From NCBI RefSeq assembly GCF_010729305.1, contig NZ_AP022574.1, positions 1,054,001 to 1,118,000 on the forward strand: DNA of 64,000 nt, given 5' to 3'. The notes under the pieces are model-generated. The model had not been told where the DNA came from. It worked only from the letters and a program-made list of their open reading frames with translations, and ran no database searches. The stretch is from Mycolicibacterium psychrotolerans (lineage in GTDB: Bacteria; Actinomycetota; Actinomycetes; Mycobacteriales; Mycobacteriaceae). Both the position numbers and the translations under genes were made by a program. Below, one piece after another: positions 1-12,041 of this stretch (positions are counted from its first letter, which is position 1; each line of letters starts with the position of its first letter).

Positions 1-363
1 CGGTGAGGCGCTGCAGGTCCAGCCGACCGTAGTCGGCGTCGCTGAGCACGTCGGCGACCTGGTGCGTACGCCGGTCCTCCGCGGCGCGCCCCACGGTGGA
101 GGACCTGTTCCGGGCGATCGGATGATTGGCCAGGTACTCGCGATACTCCTCCGGGGTCTCGCCGGACACCCGCGACAGCCGGAAGCCGTCGCCGTCGACC
201 ACGAACAGCTGCGCCGCGGTGGCACCGCAGAGCCGGGCGGCATACTCGACGATGGTGTCGAGGACCGCGTCCGGATCGGCGACGTCCCGGCTGAGTGCGG
301 CCAGGATCTCGCGGCTGGCCGCCGATTGCTCACGAGCAGAACGTAATTCGTCGTCGTATTCGG

Positions 364-367
<4 letters not shown>
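1..367 (-). CDS. GAF-domain signalling protein, N-terminal part (runs off left edge)
   Basis: The reading frame starts at ATG 367 (MTEYDDELRSAREQSAASRE) and stays open to the first base, so only about 122 N-terminal residues are visible. A short helix with several charged residues leads into a GAF-like sequence (about residues 25-120) with a cofactor-free sensor look: LCGATAAQLFVVDGDGFRLS followed by a VGRAAEDRRTHQVADV segment typical of GAF beta-strands. GAF domains bind small ligands or mediate dimerisation; the output domain (cyclase, kinase, ANTAR or other) lies outside the window. The start overlaps by ATGA the stop of a 26-codon ORF that itself overlaps the pknG-like stop, so the gene may be translationally coupled to the glnX-glnH-pknG module. 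Family call is good, output function unknown. Confidence 0.75.
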
Positions 368-3617
<3,250 letters not shown>

Positions 3618-3621
<4 letters not shown>

Positions 3622-4889
3622 AGGAACTCCTTGAGCCGCGGCCACATTCCCCCGATCACGGCGGCCGCGGCCAGCGCCGCCGTCACCACGATCGCGGCCG
3701 GGGTCCACGCGAGTGCAGCACCCGCCGACGACACCGTCGCGCGCATGGCGGTCCGGGTCTCCTCGATCTCGGCGCGCAACGCTGTTTCCACGACCGTGAA
3801 CTGAGCGGGCGAGGCGTCGGGGTCGGTGCCGATCGCCTGAGCCATCGCGGTCGCGAAGTCGCCGCCGCGGTAGGCGCGTACCTGCTTGTCGTGGCTTGCG
3901 GTCCACTTGTGAACGGCGTCGACCGCGGACTGCGGACCCGTCTCCAGTTCGGTCAGGAGCCCGCTCATGTGGCCCGCGTACGACTTCTCCAAGGCGGTGA
4001 TGTCGCTGCGCGCGATCAACTCCAGGATCTCGTCGGTGCGTGCCTGTTGGGCGAGGATGCGGCCCGTCGCGAGGTGCTCGAAGCGCTCGGTTCCGACGGC
4101 GCGGCCGCGGTCGATCTCGTCGGCTGCCACACGCGTGCCGGCGACCAGGGCGATGATCGCCAGCACAACGAATCCCGCTGCGACGACGAGACCGATGTTG
4201 AACTGGCGATTCGTCCGGCGCAGCAGAAACCAGGACGCAACCGCGATCTCCGCGAGCACGAGGACGAGCAGCAGGAGCCCGATCACCGGGAGCGCACCGA
4301 CCGACGCCTGCTCGACGTTCAGCGCGGCGAGGCCGCGATCCAGGATCTGTTTGGCGCCCGGGAGCAGTTCTGTCTGCATCAGCGAGGACGCCTCGCGCAG
4401 ATACGCCGAGCCGACGGGATAGGTGCTCATGTTGTTGACCCGGGCGGCTTCGATCAGACCGGTGTACGTCGTCAGTTGAACCGCGATCTCGGCGACCTCA
4501 GTCCGCACCCCGATGTCGGTGGCACCAGCGGTCACGTCACCCATCGCCGAGGCAGCCGCGGCGAGCGACTGGTTGTAGCGTTCACGCATCGCCGGTGTCT
4601 GGATGCCCCCGGACAGGAACGCCGACGCGGCGGTGGCGTCGGCTTCCGACAGCGCCGCGTAGAGGTTCTGCGCCGCGAAAGCGAACGGCTCGGAATGTCC
4701 GAGGATCTTGTCCTGCAACGCGATTCGGTGATGGATTCCAGCCGCGCACACCGCTGCGGCGACGGCGCAGGACGCCACGAGCAGGAGCGTTACGGCGATG
4801 ACCAGCCCCGGGGTCGTGCGCGCGAAGCGCCGTAGTGTCGGGATTCCGGTGGGCGGGAGACCGCGCGTGCGAACCGACGTGGTGCTCAT
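3618..4889 (-). CDS. glnX: GlnX-like transmembrane sensor
   Basis: A 423-residue integral membrane protein starting at ATG 4889 (MSTTSVRTRG). Hydrophobic segments lie at about 28-50, 199-222, 231-251 and near the C-terminus (395-416), with two mostly helical extracytoplasmic regions between them (about 51-198 and 252-394), the GlnX topology. In mycobacteria GlnX is the bridge between extracytoplasmic GlnH and cytoplasmic PknG; here it is the first gene of the same three-gene run and overlaps glnH by four bases. The frame stays open upstream to about 6068, but that part lies antisense to the LuxR gene and is not coding. The upstream gap carries a 14-base palindrome that could control it. Confidence 0.82.
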
Positions 4890-5059
4890 CTCACCGGCCC
4901 CACACCAGAAGGACTGCCCGGCCGAATCTTTGCCCCCGCAAACAGCTTCGGCACCGGGATGGCGCAACGACGTCCTGGGTCGGTCATCGCAACCCCCCTT
5001 CGCCTGCGTCGGCAGCGGCGGACGGCTCAATCGTCTCGCCGTGCGGCAGGGTGCACACA

Positions 5060-5073
5060 AGTAGTGCACTACT
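5060..5073. promoter_or_regulatory. 14-base perfect palindrome in divergent promoter region
   Basis: AGTAGTGCACTACT reads identically on both strands. It sits in the 282-base gap between the leftward glnX start (4889) and the rightward LAL regulator start (5172), about 100 bases before the latter. It is a candidate operator for either gene. The same half-sites with a two-base centre (AGTAGT-N2-ACTACT) recur at 43684-43697. The rest of the gap shows no ORF or RNA that could be recognised. Confidence 0.5.
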
Positions 5074-5171
5074 GTTCTTGCCCCTAGACGGGCGTTTTCG
5101 AGTACTTGCATCAGCGAAACGCGTCCGCCGTCGGCATGGGCCGGCCGGGCCGGCTGTCCTACTCTGGGTCC

Positions 5172-7802
5172 ATGCGGTTGACGTGGCCGTTGACGGGCCG
5201 CGCGGCCGAGATGAGGCTCGTCGAATCCGCACTGTCCGAACCGGACCTGGCCGGCATCGTGGTCAGCGCGCCGGCGGGTGTGGGCAAGAGCCGCCTCACG
5301 CGTGAGGCGCTCGATGCCGCGGTCACCCGTGGGTGCGAGGTGCGCAGGGTGATCGGGACCTCGTCGGGGCGGCGCATCCCCTTGGGCGCGCTCGCTCCGT
5401 GGGCCGGTGCCCACGACGCTGGGGGTGTGCAGCTGGTCTGCACAGTGATCGAATCGCTCGTCGCCGCCCCCGACGAGCGCGTCGTCATCGTGGGCGTCGA
5501 CGACGTACATCTGCTCGACGACGTGTCGATCTTCGTCCTGCACCAGATCCTGCAGAGACGGGCGGCCCGACTGGTGCTGACGGTCCGGGCAGGTGAGCCC
5601 GTTCCCGAACCGGTGCAGGAGCTGTGGGACGTCGGCGACTTCGACTGGTTGAACCTCCATTCGCTGAGCGCCGATGACACCGCATCCCTGCTCGAGGCGG
5701 TGTTGGGTGCGACGCTCGACGCCGACGCCGTCGGTCGTCTCCACCGACTCACCCTGGGAAACCCGCTGTACCTGCGCCACATCGTGGAGCAGGAGGTCGG
5801 CCACGGAAGGCTCGTCGAGCACCATGGGTGCTGGCGGTGGACCGGCGAACCCGTTGTGCCGCAGAGCCTTGTCGAGCTGATCGACGCGCGCGTTGGCGCT
5901 CTGCCGGCTGAGGTCGGCACGGTCGTCGACGCGCTGGCGGTCGGCGAACCCATCGCCCTGTCGGCTTTGCGGCGGATCGCCGATCCGGGTGCCGTCGAGG
6001 AGGCGGACGAGCGTGGACTGATATCCGTCGAACGCCGCGGCAAGGCCATCGAGGTCCGCGTGGCACATCCGCTCTACGGCGAAGTACGTCGCAGCCGCGC
6101 CGCGCCCACCCGGCTCAGGCGCCTCCGGGGGCTGGTCGCCGGCGAGTTGGCTGCCGGTGACGATCGCGACGACGTCCAGGTGCTGGTGCGACGCGCGGCG
6201 TTGAGCCTCGACTCCGATCTGGAACCCGACGGTGCACTGTTGGCCTCAGCCGCGCATGCCGCGGTCCGCTTGGCGGACCTCTCGCTTGCGGATCGGATGG
6301 CCGCGGCGGCTATCGAGGCGGGCGCAGTGCCGGAAGCGCAATTCATCCGGGCCCATGCGCTGTCGTGGCTCGGTGACGGTAGCGGCGCCGAAGAGGTGCT
6401 CAACGCGGTCGACGTCACCGACCTGAGCGATGATGAATTCGCCCGGTTCACCTACTACCGCGCCAGCAACATGCTCTGGGCCCTTGCCGAACCGGAACGG
6501 GCCGAGGCGATCGTCGACCGTGCGGCGCAACTGACGACGGAGTCCGCTCGCCGCTGCGTCGCAGCCTTCCGGACCGTGTACTCCTTCGCCACCGACCGTC
6601 CGGAGGAGGCGCTCGCCGCCGCCCGGGACGTCGTTCCCGAGGAGCTGCCCGCGGTCATCGGCGCCGAAACGGCTTGGGTGCTGGCGAACATCTACGGTGA
6701 CGCCGGCCGCACCGAGGATGCACTCGCCGCGGGCGAGGCGGGGCTGGCGATCGTGCGGAGCTCCGACGCTCCGCATCTGGGCTTCAACATCATCGATGGC
6801 CAGGTCGGTGCGCTGCTGATGGCGGGAAGGGTAGGTGACGCCGTCGATCTGGCCGAACGTGGACGCGTTCAGGCCGACGAGCTGCCCGGCGCGGCCCATC
6901 TGCTCGGCACCGCGATCGCGGGCCGCGCCGCCCTGGGTGCCGGACGCCTCGATGTCGCCCGCGACTCATTGGGACGTTCGTCGGCCGCGTTGTCGGCCAC
7001 CGGCTATGCGCTCGGCTGGGGGTACCGCTACTGCCTGCCACACGCGGCCGCGCTTGCCATGAGCGGGGAGCACGCCGAGGCGGCCGATGTGCTCGCATCC
7101 CTGGACCGGCGCCGGCGGCCCTTCCGCTCGCTGGACGACGAGACCAGCCTGGTGCGGGCGTGGGTGGCGGCCGGTCAGGGCGCAGTGGGGGAAGCCGTCA
7201 CCATCCTCCGAGATGCCGCTCGCGCTGCCTCGGCCAGCGGCCGTTTCGCCGTCGAGGTGGCCTGCCTCCAGACGGCAGCGCAGTTCGGCGATCACACGTG
7301 TGCGGCGCGGCTGGCCGAGCTGCCCGGCCTCGTCGAGGGCCCGAGGGCAGACGTTGCGGCGAGGTTCGCGGCGGCGCTGCGCGACGGAGACGGAGAAGCG
7401 CTCGGCGCGGTGTCCGAGGCGTTCGAGGAACTCGGTGATCAACTGGCTGCGCTGGACGCGGCGGCACACGCGGCAGCGGTGTTCTGGCGCGAGGATCGGC
7501 GCGGGTCGTCGATGACCTGGACAGCACGCGCGCAGGATCTTGCTGCGCGATGCGGTCACATCCGGACGCCCGCGCTGGCGCGCATGAGTTCCCCGTTGCC
7601 GTTGACCGACCGCGAGCGGGAGATCGTGGCACTGCTCGGCCTCGATCTGTCGAATCGCGACATCGCCGAACGGCTCGTGCTGTCCGTGCGCACCGTCGAG
7701 GGCCACATCTACAAGGCGATGATGAAGACGGGTACCGCGAGCCGAGAGGAGCTCGGGGATTTGCTGCGGCCCAGGAAGCCGCGCCCGCTTGACGACGAAT
7801 GA
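5172..7802 (+). CDS. LuxR-family (LAL-type) ATPase transcriptional regulator
   Basis: An 876-residue regulator of the LAL type. Start chosen at ATG 5172 (MRLTWPLTGRAAEMRLVESA) because the P-loop domain begins there; an in-frame ATG 66 bases upstream adds only non-conserved residues. Walker A is APAGVGKSR (about 34-41), a Walker B-like VVIVGVDDVHLLDD follows near residue 105, the middle is alpha-helical repeat-like, and residues about 812-865 form a LuxR helix-turn-helix (LTDREREIVALL, then SNRDIAERLVLSVRTVEGHI). Such proteins activate transcription after binding an inducer and ATP. Target genes are not evident; the adjacent divergent glnX module or the tiny ORFs downstream are possible. The palindrome at 5060-5073 may be an autoregulatory site. 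Confidence 0.88.
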   Translation: MRLTWPLTGRAAEMRLVESALSEPDLAGIVVSAPAGVGKSRLTREALDAAVTRGCEVRRVIGTSSGRRIPLGALAPWAGAHDAGGVQLVCTVIESLVAAPDERVVIVGVDDVHLLDDVSIFVLHQILQRRAARLVLTVRAGEPVPEPVQELWDVGDFDWLNLHSLSADDTASLLEAVLGATLDADAVGRLHRLTLGNPLYLRHIVEQEVGHGRLVEHHGCWRWTGEPVVPQSLVELIDARVGALPAEVGTVVDALAVGEPIALSALRRIADPGAVEEADERGLISVERRGKAIEVRVAHPLYGEVRRSRAAPTRLRRLRGLVAGELAAGDDRDDVQVLVRRAALSLDSDLEPDGALLASAAHAAVRLADLSLADRMAAAAIEAGAVPEAQFIRAHALSWLGDGSGAEEVLNAVDVTDLSDDEFARFTYYRASNMLWALAEPERAEAIVDRAAQLTTESARRCVAAFRTVYSFATDRPEEALAAARDVVPEELPAVIGAETAWVLANIYGDAGRTEDALAAGEAGLAIVRSSDAPHLGFNIIDGQVGALLMAGRVGDAVDLAERGRVQADELPGAAHLLGTAIAGRAALGAGRLDVARDSLGRSSAALSATGYALGWGYRYCLPHAAALAMSGEHAEAADVLASLDRRRRPFRSLDDETSLVRAWVAAGQGAVGEAVTILRDAARAASASGRFAVEVACLQTAAQFGDHTCAARLAELPGLVEGPRADVAARFAAALRDGDGEALGAVSEAFEELGDQLAALDAAAHAAAVFWREDRRGSSMTWTARAQDLAARCGHIRTPALARMSSPLPLTDREREIVALLGLDLSNRDIAERLVLSVRTVEGHIYKAMMKTGTASREELGDLLRPRKPRPLDDE

Positions 7803-7841
7803 GCAGGCGTAGCCACACGCCGAGCGGGGTACCACGCAGTC

Positions 7842-8012
7842 ATGTCACCCGACGATGCTGATCTCGACGACGTGTTGGTCCCCACCGAGGAGGCCCACCC
7901 CGATCACCGCGAGCACGCCAAGGCGTCCAGTCACCCCGACGACGACGAGTTGGCGCGGCGGACCGAGCACGAGCGCGACGTGGTCGGTGCGGACCGGGAG
8001 ACCGACCGGTGA
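7842..8012 (+). CDS. small acidic hypothetical protein
   Basis: A 56-residue, highly charged and acidic ORF (MSPDDADLDDVLVPTEEAHP...) 39 bases after the LAL regulator. It has no hydrophobic segment or recognisable fold and looks intrinsically disordered. It overlaps the next tiny ORF by GTGA, so the pair is probably translated together. Similar Asp/His/Glu-rich small proteins are common hypotheticals in mycobacteria. Function unknown; coding status rests on codon bias and the overlap. Confidence 0.5.
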   Translation: MSPDDADLDDVLVPTEEAHPDHREHAKASSHPDDDELARRTEHERDVVGADRETDR

Positions 8013-8131
8013 CCGCGCCCGACGAGATGCCCGACCAGACGTCCCCCGAACCGGACACCACCGACGTTCCGCCGGCCAACCCCGGCTACGCGACACCGCC
8101 TCCGGAGGGGATTCCCGACGCCGAGGGCTGA
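8009..8131 (+). CDS. tiny Pro-rich hypothetical protein
   Basis: A 40-residue ORF starting at GTG 8009 inside the stop of the preceding ORF (GTGA overlap). The product (MTAPDEMPDQTSPEPDTTDV, then a Pro/Gly-rich tail ending GIPDAEG) is acidic and proline-rich with no membrane segment. It may be a disordered partner of the preceding protein. No function can be assigned. Confidence 0.4.
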   Translation: MTAPDEMPDQTSPEPDTTDVPPANPGYATPPPEGIPDAEG

Positions 8132-8196
8132 TCCGGAAGCGCATTCCTGGTCGTGATCTGGCCTCGATCACAGCCCTCTCTTCTCACCTGCGGCCC

Positions 8197-9510
8197 TCAG
8201 CTGATCCGCTCGCGGTCGGCGGCCCGCGGGCGCACCGCGACAAGTGCCGTGCCTGCCAGAAACAGCGCGGCGGCGAGCATGGGTAGGCGGCCGCCAGGCG
8301 CGAAGCCGTTGGCGGAGAGCACGGCCAGCGCCAACGCGCAGGCCGCGGTGCCTGCGTAGAGCAAGCCCTCGGCGATCGCGCCCGGTATCGGCACCGCGAC
8401 CGTCGGCATCGGCGCGGCGACGAACCGGCGCTGCCAGTAGAGCAGTGTCAGCAGGCCCGCCGCGACCACCGCCAGCACCAGCTCCCATTCGAGGCGCGCG
8501 AGCCACCACGCCCCCGAGCCCATGGGCGGCTGCGGCAGCAGCCCGGTGGGATAGCCGACGAGCGTCACGACGATCACCGGCAGCATGTGCCACAGGTACA
8601 GTGCCATCACGTTCTCGTTGGCGATCGCGAGAACGCGTGGCCAGACGCCGCGCGCGAGGAGCCGGTTGAGCACCGGCACGATCGCGAACAGCACGCCGAT
8701 CTGGACCAGTGCCAACGCCAGCAGCGCCGCCGACGGCGGCGCGCTGTTCTCCACCCGGTCGCCCGGCACCCCGATCATCGCGATCGGATACGGCCCCCAG
8801 GTGACCAGCGCGGGCAGGGCCAGCGCGGCCACCACCGCCGTCGACACGAGGGTTCGGCGGCGCAGGTGTCCGTCGTGCCAGGCGATGCCGAGCTGGTAGA
8901 TCGCCGCCCAGCAGAAGAAGTAGTTGGCCATCCGGATCTCGGGATGGTCGGTCGCGATGCCGACCGCGTCGACCAGGACCAGGCACGCCCCGAGCGTGAC
9001 CGGCACCGCGAGACCCCAGCGCCGGTGCGCGGCGACCGCGAGCGGAGTCAGGGCCACCACCATCAGGTAGACGGCCAGGAACCACAGGTGCATGGCGACC
9101 GCCCAGCCGCCCATCTCCAGCACGGTCCCGCTGATTCCCAGCGCCTTCAGCACCGCGATCACGACGAGCATCAAGAACGCGTAGACGCCGCTCGGGCCCA
9201 GCACGCGGGCGACCCGGCGGCGGATCCACTCCTGCCGTGCCGCGGTGCCCGCGTCGGCGGGCAGCCGCCCCCACGACACCGCGCTCGCGTAGCCGGCGAC
9301 CGCGAAGAACACCGGGACCACCTGGAAGAACCAGGTGATCCACTGCGTCCACGGCATCAGCACCAGCGGGTTGTCCCGGCCGAACGTCCCGTCGCGGTAC
9401 GTCATCACCGACAGCAGCCAGTGCCCGATCACGACGAGCATCACCGCCGCCGACCGGTACAGGTCGAGGGCGTGCTCGCGCGGGGGTGACGCTGAGGTGG
9501 GCTCGGTCAT
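8197..9510 (-). CDS. acyltransferase 3 family membrane protein
   Basis: A 437-residue multi-pass protein (about ten hydrophobic segments) starting at ATG 9510 (MTEPTSASPPREHALDLYRS). The first membrane segment carries the R-X10-H signature of acyltransferase 3 enzymes (R19 and H30, in LDLYRSAAVMLVVIGHW). These enzymes move acetyl or longer acyl groups onto sugars, peptidoglycan or lipids at the cytoplasmic membrane; the acceptor here is unknown. Convergent with the tiny ORFs to the left and divergent from the secreted proteins to the right, with nested inverted repeats in the shared upstream gap. An in-frame ATG 12 codons upstream is possible but adds unconserved residues. Confidence 0.8.
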   Translation of the reverse strand: MTEPTSASPPREHALDLYRSAAVMLVVIGHWLLSVMTYRDGTFGRDNPLVLMPWTQWITWFFQVVPVFFAVAGYASAVSWGRLPADAGTAARQEWIRRRVARVLGPSGVYAFLMLVVIAVLKALGISGTVLEMGGWAVAMHLWFLAVYLMVVALTPLAVAAHRRWGLAVPVTLGACLVLVDAVGIATDHPEIRMANYFFCWAAIYQLGIAWHDGHLRRRTLVSTAVVAALALPALVTWGPYPIAMIGVPGDRVENSAPPSAALLALALVQIGVLFAIVPVLNRLLARGVWPRVLAIANENVMALYLWHMLPVIVVTLVGYPTGLLPQPPMGSGAWWLARLEWELVLAVVAAGLLTLLYWQRRFVAAPMPTVAVPIPGAIAEGLLYAGTAACALALAVLSANGFAPGGRLPMLAAALFLAGTALVAVRPRAADRERIS

Positions 9511-9521
9511 CGGTCCCCTCC

Positions 9522-9561
9522 GAATGTGGTGTGCTCCCTTCGGCACGGTAGCCGAACATTC
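9522..9561. promoter_or_regulatory. nested inverted repeats in divergent promoter
   Basis: Between the divergent starts at 9510 and 9622 lie GAATGT (9522-9527) with ACATTC (9556-9561), and inside them TTCGGC (9539-9544) with GCCGAA (9551-9556). The two inverted repeats share a centre region and could be an operator or a hairpin in a leader. No regulator is suggested by the neighbours. Confidence 0.3.
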
Positions 9562-9621
9562 TCAGGCAACGATCAGCGCAAAGCCGAGACGAGCGCTGAC
9601 AGCATCGTCAGAATCACTCGT

Positions 9622-9942
9622 GTGAAACGAGTGCTGAGCCACCCGGCGTTCCGTCGCGTCGGCGTGTTGACCGGCCTGTGCGCCACGTTGCTGAGCAGTG
9701 TGGTCGTCGCGCCCGCCGCCTCGGCGGACGTGTGCGGCAGCGTGGGCGGCCGGTTCGTCTCGGTCAGCGGCTGCGGCAACATCGCCGACGCCGTCGCGCC
9801 GTGGGTGCCACCTCCCGCGGCGTACGCGCCGCTGCCCGAGGACTACGCGGCCCCGCCCCCGCCCCCGCCGCCCCCACCGCTGCCGAACGTCGATGTCTGC
9901 GCCAGCGTCGGCCGCCGGATCAGCGTGAGCGGCTGTGTCTAG
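9622..9942 (+). CDS. small secreted protein with duplicated Cys motif
   Basis: A 106-residue exported protein; GTG 9622 (VKRVLSHPAFRRVGVLTGLC) is the best start since it places a basic N-terminus just before a hydrophobic signal ending in APAASA (about residue 31). The mature chain has the module DVCGSVGGRFVSVSGC, an Ala/Pro-rich linker with about ten consecutive prolines, then a second copy DVCASVGRRISVSGC at the extreme C-terminus. Each copy has two Cys eleven to twelve residues apart, probably disulphide-bonded. Function unknown. First of three small secreted proteins; the next ORF overlaps its stop. Confidence 0.65.
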   Translation: MKRVLSHPAFRRVGVLTGLCATLLSSVVVAPAASADVCGSVGGRFVSVSGCGNIADAVAPWVPPPAAYAPLPEDYAAPPPPPPPPPLPNVDVCASVGRRISVSGCV

Positions 9943-10198
9943 GCGGTGCGCGGCTGCGGTGCTGCTTGCGCCATCAGCCCTCATCGCCGGTGCGTTGGCC
10001 GTCTCACCGCCGGCAGGTGCAGAGTGCGTCAGCTCCAACGGCACCACGGTCTGCTCGCAGGGCAGCGTGCGTGGCACCGACAATGGCCAGGGGCCCGGCT
10101 CGCTCGACACAGGACCCGCGTGGCCGTATCCCTGCGAAAACGACTGGTATTGCAACGACGGCGGGCTCTCGATCATCTTCACGCCCGGCCGAAACTGA
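9935..10198 (+). CDS. small secreted Cys-containing protein
   Basis: An 87-residue protein with GTG start 9935 overlapping the previous stop by eight bases. Residues 1-29 are a Sec signal (two Arg, hydrophobic core, AGA cleavage site). The mature part has four Cys, in CVSSNGTTVC and in YPCENDWYCNDGG, probably two disulphides. This PCxxDWxC pattern occurs in small secreted mycobacterial hypotheticals, but no function is known to me. Cotranscribed with its two neighbours. Confidence 0.6.
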   Translation: MSRRCAAAVLLAPSALIAGALAVSPPAGAECVSSNGTTVCSQGSVRGTDNGQGPGSLDTGPAWPYPCENDWYCNDGGLSIIFTPGRN

Positions 10199-10213
10199 CC
10201 CGACAGGAGCACC

Positions 10214-10561
10214 ATGAGCACCTTCCTCACCCGTGCCGCGCTGGCCGCGATCGCACCGGCCGCGACGCTGCTGGCCGTCGCCGCCCCGGCGGCCGCCCAG
10301 CCGGCTCCACCGCCTCCGCCCGCCCAGCCGAACTGCACGGCCGCCGACCTGGCCGGCGTGATGGCCGGAGTCACCGCGTCCACCTCGGCCTATCTGTTCA
10401 CCCACCCGGACGTGAACGACTTCTTCACCACCCTCAAGGGCAAGAGCCGCGACGACCAGAAAGCCGCGGTCGAGGACTACATCGCCGCCCGCCCGGATGT
10501 GGGCGACGCGCTGCGCGCGATCCGCCAGCCCTCGGTCGACTTCCGCAACCGCTGCGGCTAG
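10214..10561 (+). CDS. secreted heme-binding protein (Rv0203-like)
   Basis: A 115-residue exported protein. Signal peptide about 1-28 (hydrophobic, ending AAAQ), a Pro-rich spacer, then an alpha-helical domain with NCTAADLAGVMAGVTAST and HPDVNDFFTTLKG, and a C-terminal RNRCG. Cys40 and Cys114 probably form the family disulphide. This is the pattern of the mycobacterial hemophore family (Rv0203-like), which carries heme outside the membrane; heme binding is inferred. The start ATG 10214 has an AGGAG-like site (CAGGAGC) eight bases before it. Last of the run of three small secreted genes. Confidence 0.75.
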   Translation: MSTFLTRAALAAIAPAATLLAVAAPAAAQPAPPPPPAQPNCTAADLAGVMAGVTASTSAYLFTHPDVNDFFTTLKGKSRDDQKAAVEDYIAARPDVGDALRAIRQPSVDFRNRCG

Positions 10562-10564
10562 CGA

Positions 10565-11815
10565 TCAGTCGCGGGCCGGCTGTCGCGACGGCCGGCACAG
10601 CACCACCACGATGCCGCACAGCACGGCGGCGACGCCGAAGGCCGCGTAGACGCTGACCGCGTCGGCGGTGCCACCGAGCACCGCGGCGGCCAGCGGTCGC
10701 GACCCGAGGAAACCGACCAGCCACAGGGCCATGATCCGGCCGCGCAACTCCTCGGGCGCCTGCTCCTGCACGACCGTGCCGAGCCCGGTCATCGCCCAGC
10801 CGAAGCCGAGCCCGGCCAGCGCGAAACCGCCGATCGCGACGGGCGCGGCCGTGCCGACCGCCAGCACCGCGCAGCCCGCCGCCAGCCCCCACAGCCCCAG
10901 CCACGACACGAGATCGGCCCCGATGCGGCCGCGCAGCAGCGCCAGCACGGCCATCGCGATCGCGGCGCCCACGCCGAACACCGCCGAGAGCATGCCGACC
11001 AGCCCGGCGCCGCCTCCGAGCGCGTCGGCCACCGACGGGGTCAGGGTGATCGACGAGTCCGACGCGACGCCGACCACCGTGACCGCGATCAGCGCCAGCA
11101 GCAGCCGGCGGTCGCCCAGCACGTACCGGACCGCGACCCGCACCCGGTAGTCGGCGCCGGAGCGGCGCGGCGGCGGCGCGGGAAAGCGCACCAGGATCAG
11201 GAAGACGGCGAAGACCAGGTGCAGTCCGGCGCTCGCGGCGAACGCGGCGGCCGGCCCCAGGTGAGCGGCCAGATACGCGCCGGCCGCGGGACCGACGATG
11301 CGGCCGATCGTCATCGGGATGCTGTTGAGCGCCATTGCCGTGGACAGTTCGCCGTCCCGGATCAGGCTCGGCACGATGGACTGCATCGCCGGGCCTCCGA
11401 CCGCGAACCCGAAGCCCACCAGCAGCGAGCCGAGCAGCACGGCGACCGCCGCCGCGGTGCCGTGCACCGACGGCGCGGCGAACAGCCACCCCGCCACCAG
11501 CCCTGAGCCCGCCACGCAGAACACGCGGCCGAGCAGGATCTGACGGACCGGGTTCCCGGTGTCGGCCCACTTGCCGCTCGTCGGGGTGAGCAGGAGCTGC
11601 GGCCCGAACTGGACGACTCCCACCATGCCGACCATCAGCGCCGAGCGAGTGGCGTCGTAGATGACGATCGCCGCGACGATGCCGTGCGTCCAGACCGCGA
11701 CGACGGAGAACATCTTTCCCCAGAACAGCGCGCCGAACACGCGGTCGAACATCAGCCCGACCGCGCCGCGGGTCCGCGGCAGGTGGTCGAGTGCGTCGTC
11801 GCGCGCGGACCTCAT
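10565..11815 (-). CDS. MFS transporter
   Basis: A 416-residue major facilitator protein with about twelve hydrophobic segments, start at ATG 11815 (MRSARDDALDHLPRTRGAVG). Longer upstream extension in the frame is poorly hydrophobic and unlikely. The loop 2-3 motif is SGKWADTGNPVRQILLGR, and the family resemblance is to the EntS-like MFS_3 group that exports siderophores or small drugs. The neighbouring heme-binding gene, convergent with it and three bases away, hints at iron but is not evidence. Substrate unknown. Confidence 0.82.
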   Translation of the reverse strand: MRSARDDALDHLPRTRGAVGLMFDRVFGALFWGKMFSVVAVWTHGIVAAIVIYDATRSALMVGMVGVVQFGPQLLLTPTSGKWADTGNPVRQILLGRVFCVAGSGLVAGWLFAAPSVHGTAAAVAVLLGSLLVGFGFAVGGPAMQSIVPSLIRDGELSTAMALNSIPMTIGRIVGPAAGAYLAAHLGPAAAFAASAGLHLVFAVFLILVRFPAPPPRRSGADYRVRVAVRYVLGDRRLLLALIAVTVVGVASDSSITLTPSVADALGGGAGLVGMLSAVFGVGAAIAMAVLALLRGRIGADLVSWLGLWGLAAGCAVLAVGTAAPVAIGGFALAGLGFGWAMTGLGTVVQEQAPEELRGRIMALWLVGFLGSRPLAAAVLGGTADAVSVYAAFGVAAVLCGIVVVLCRPSRQPARD

Positions 11816-12041
11816 CCGATCTGCATAGCACAGGGGTGCCGCAGTCCCCGACCGCCGGGCTGTCCGCTGAGCGAAATCGCCAGTGTGCCTTTTATTTTCG
11901 CGTAACGTGGCGGTTCCGCCCGTCGATACACTCAAACGGCGCCGCCCGGAGTGTGGCGTGCCCACCCGTGATCCTCATCGCATCACCGCCCCAGTCGAAG
12001 GATGCTCGCCGTTGATTCGCCCGACCGCTCAGGTCACCGCC

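Noticed and set aside
4890..6068. upstream extension of glnX
   Set aside because: Runs antisense through the LAL regulator; the membrane-protein start at 4889 fits the family.
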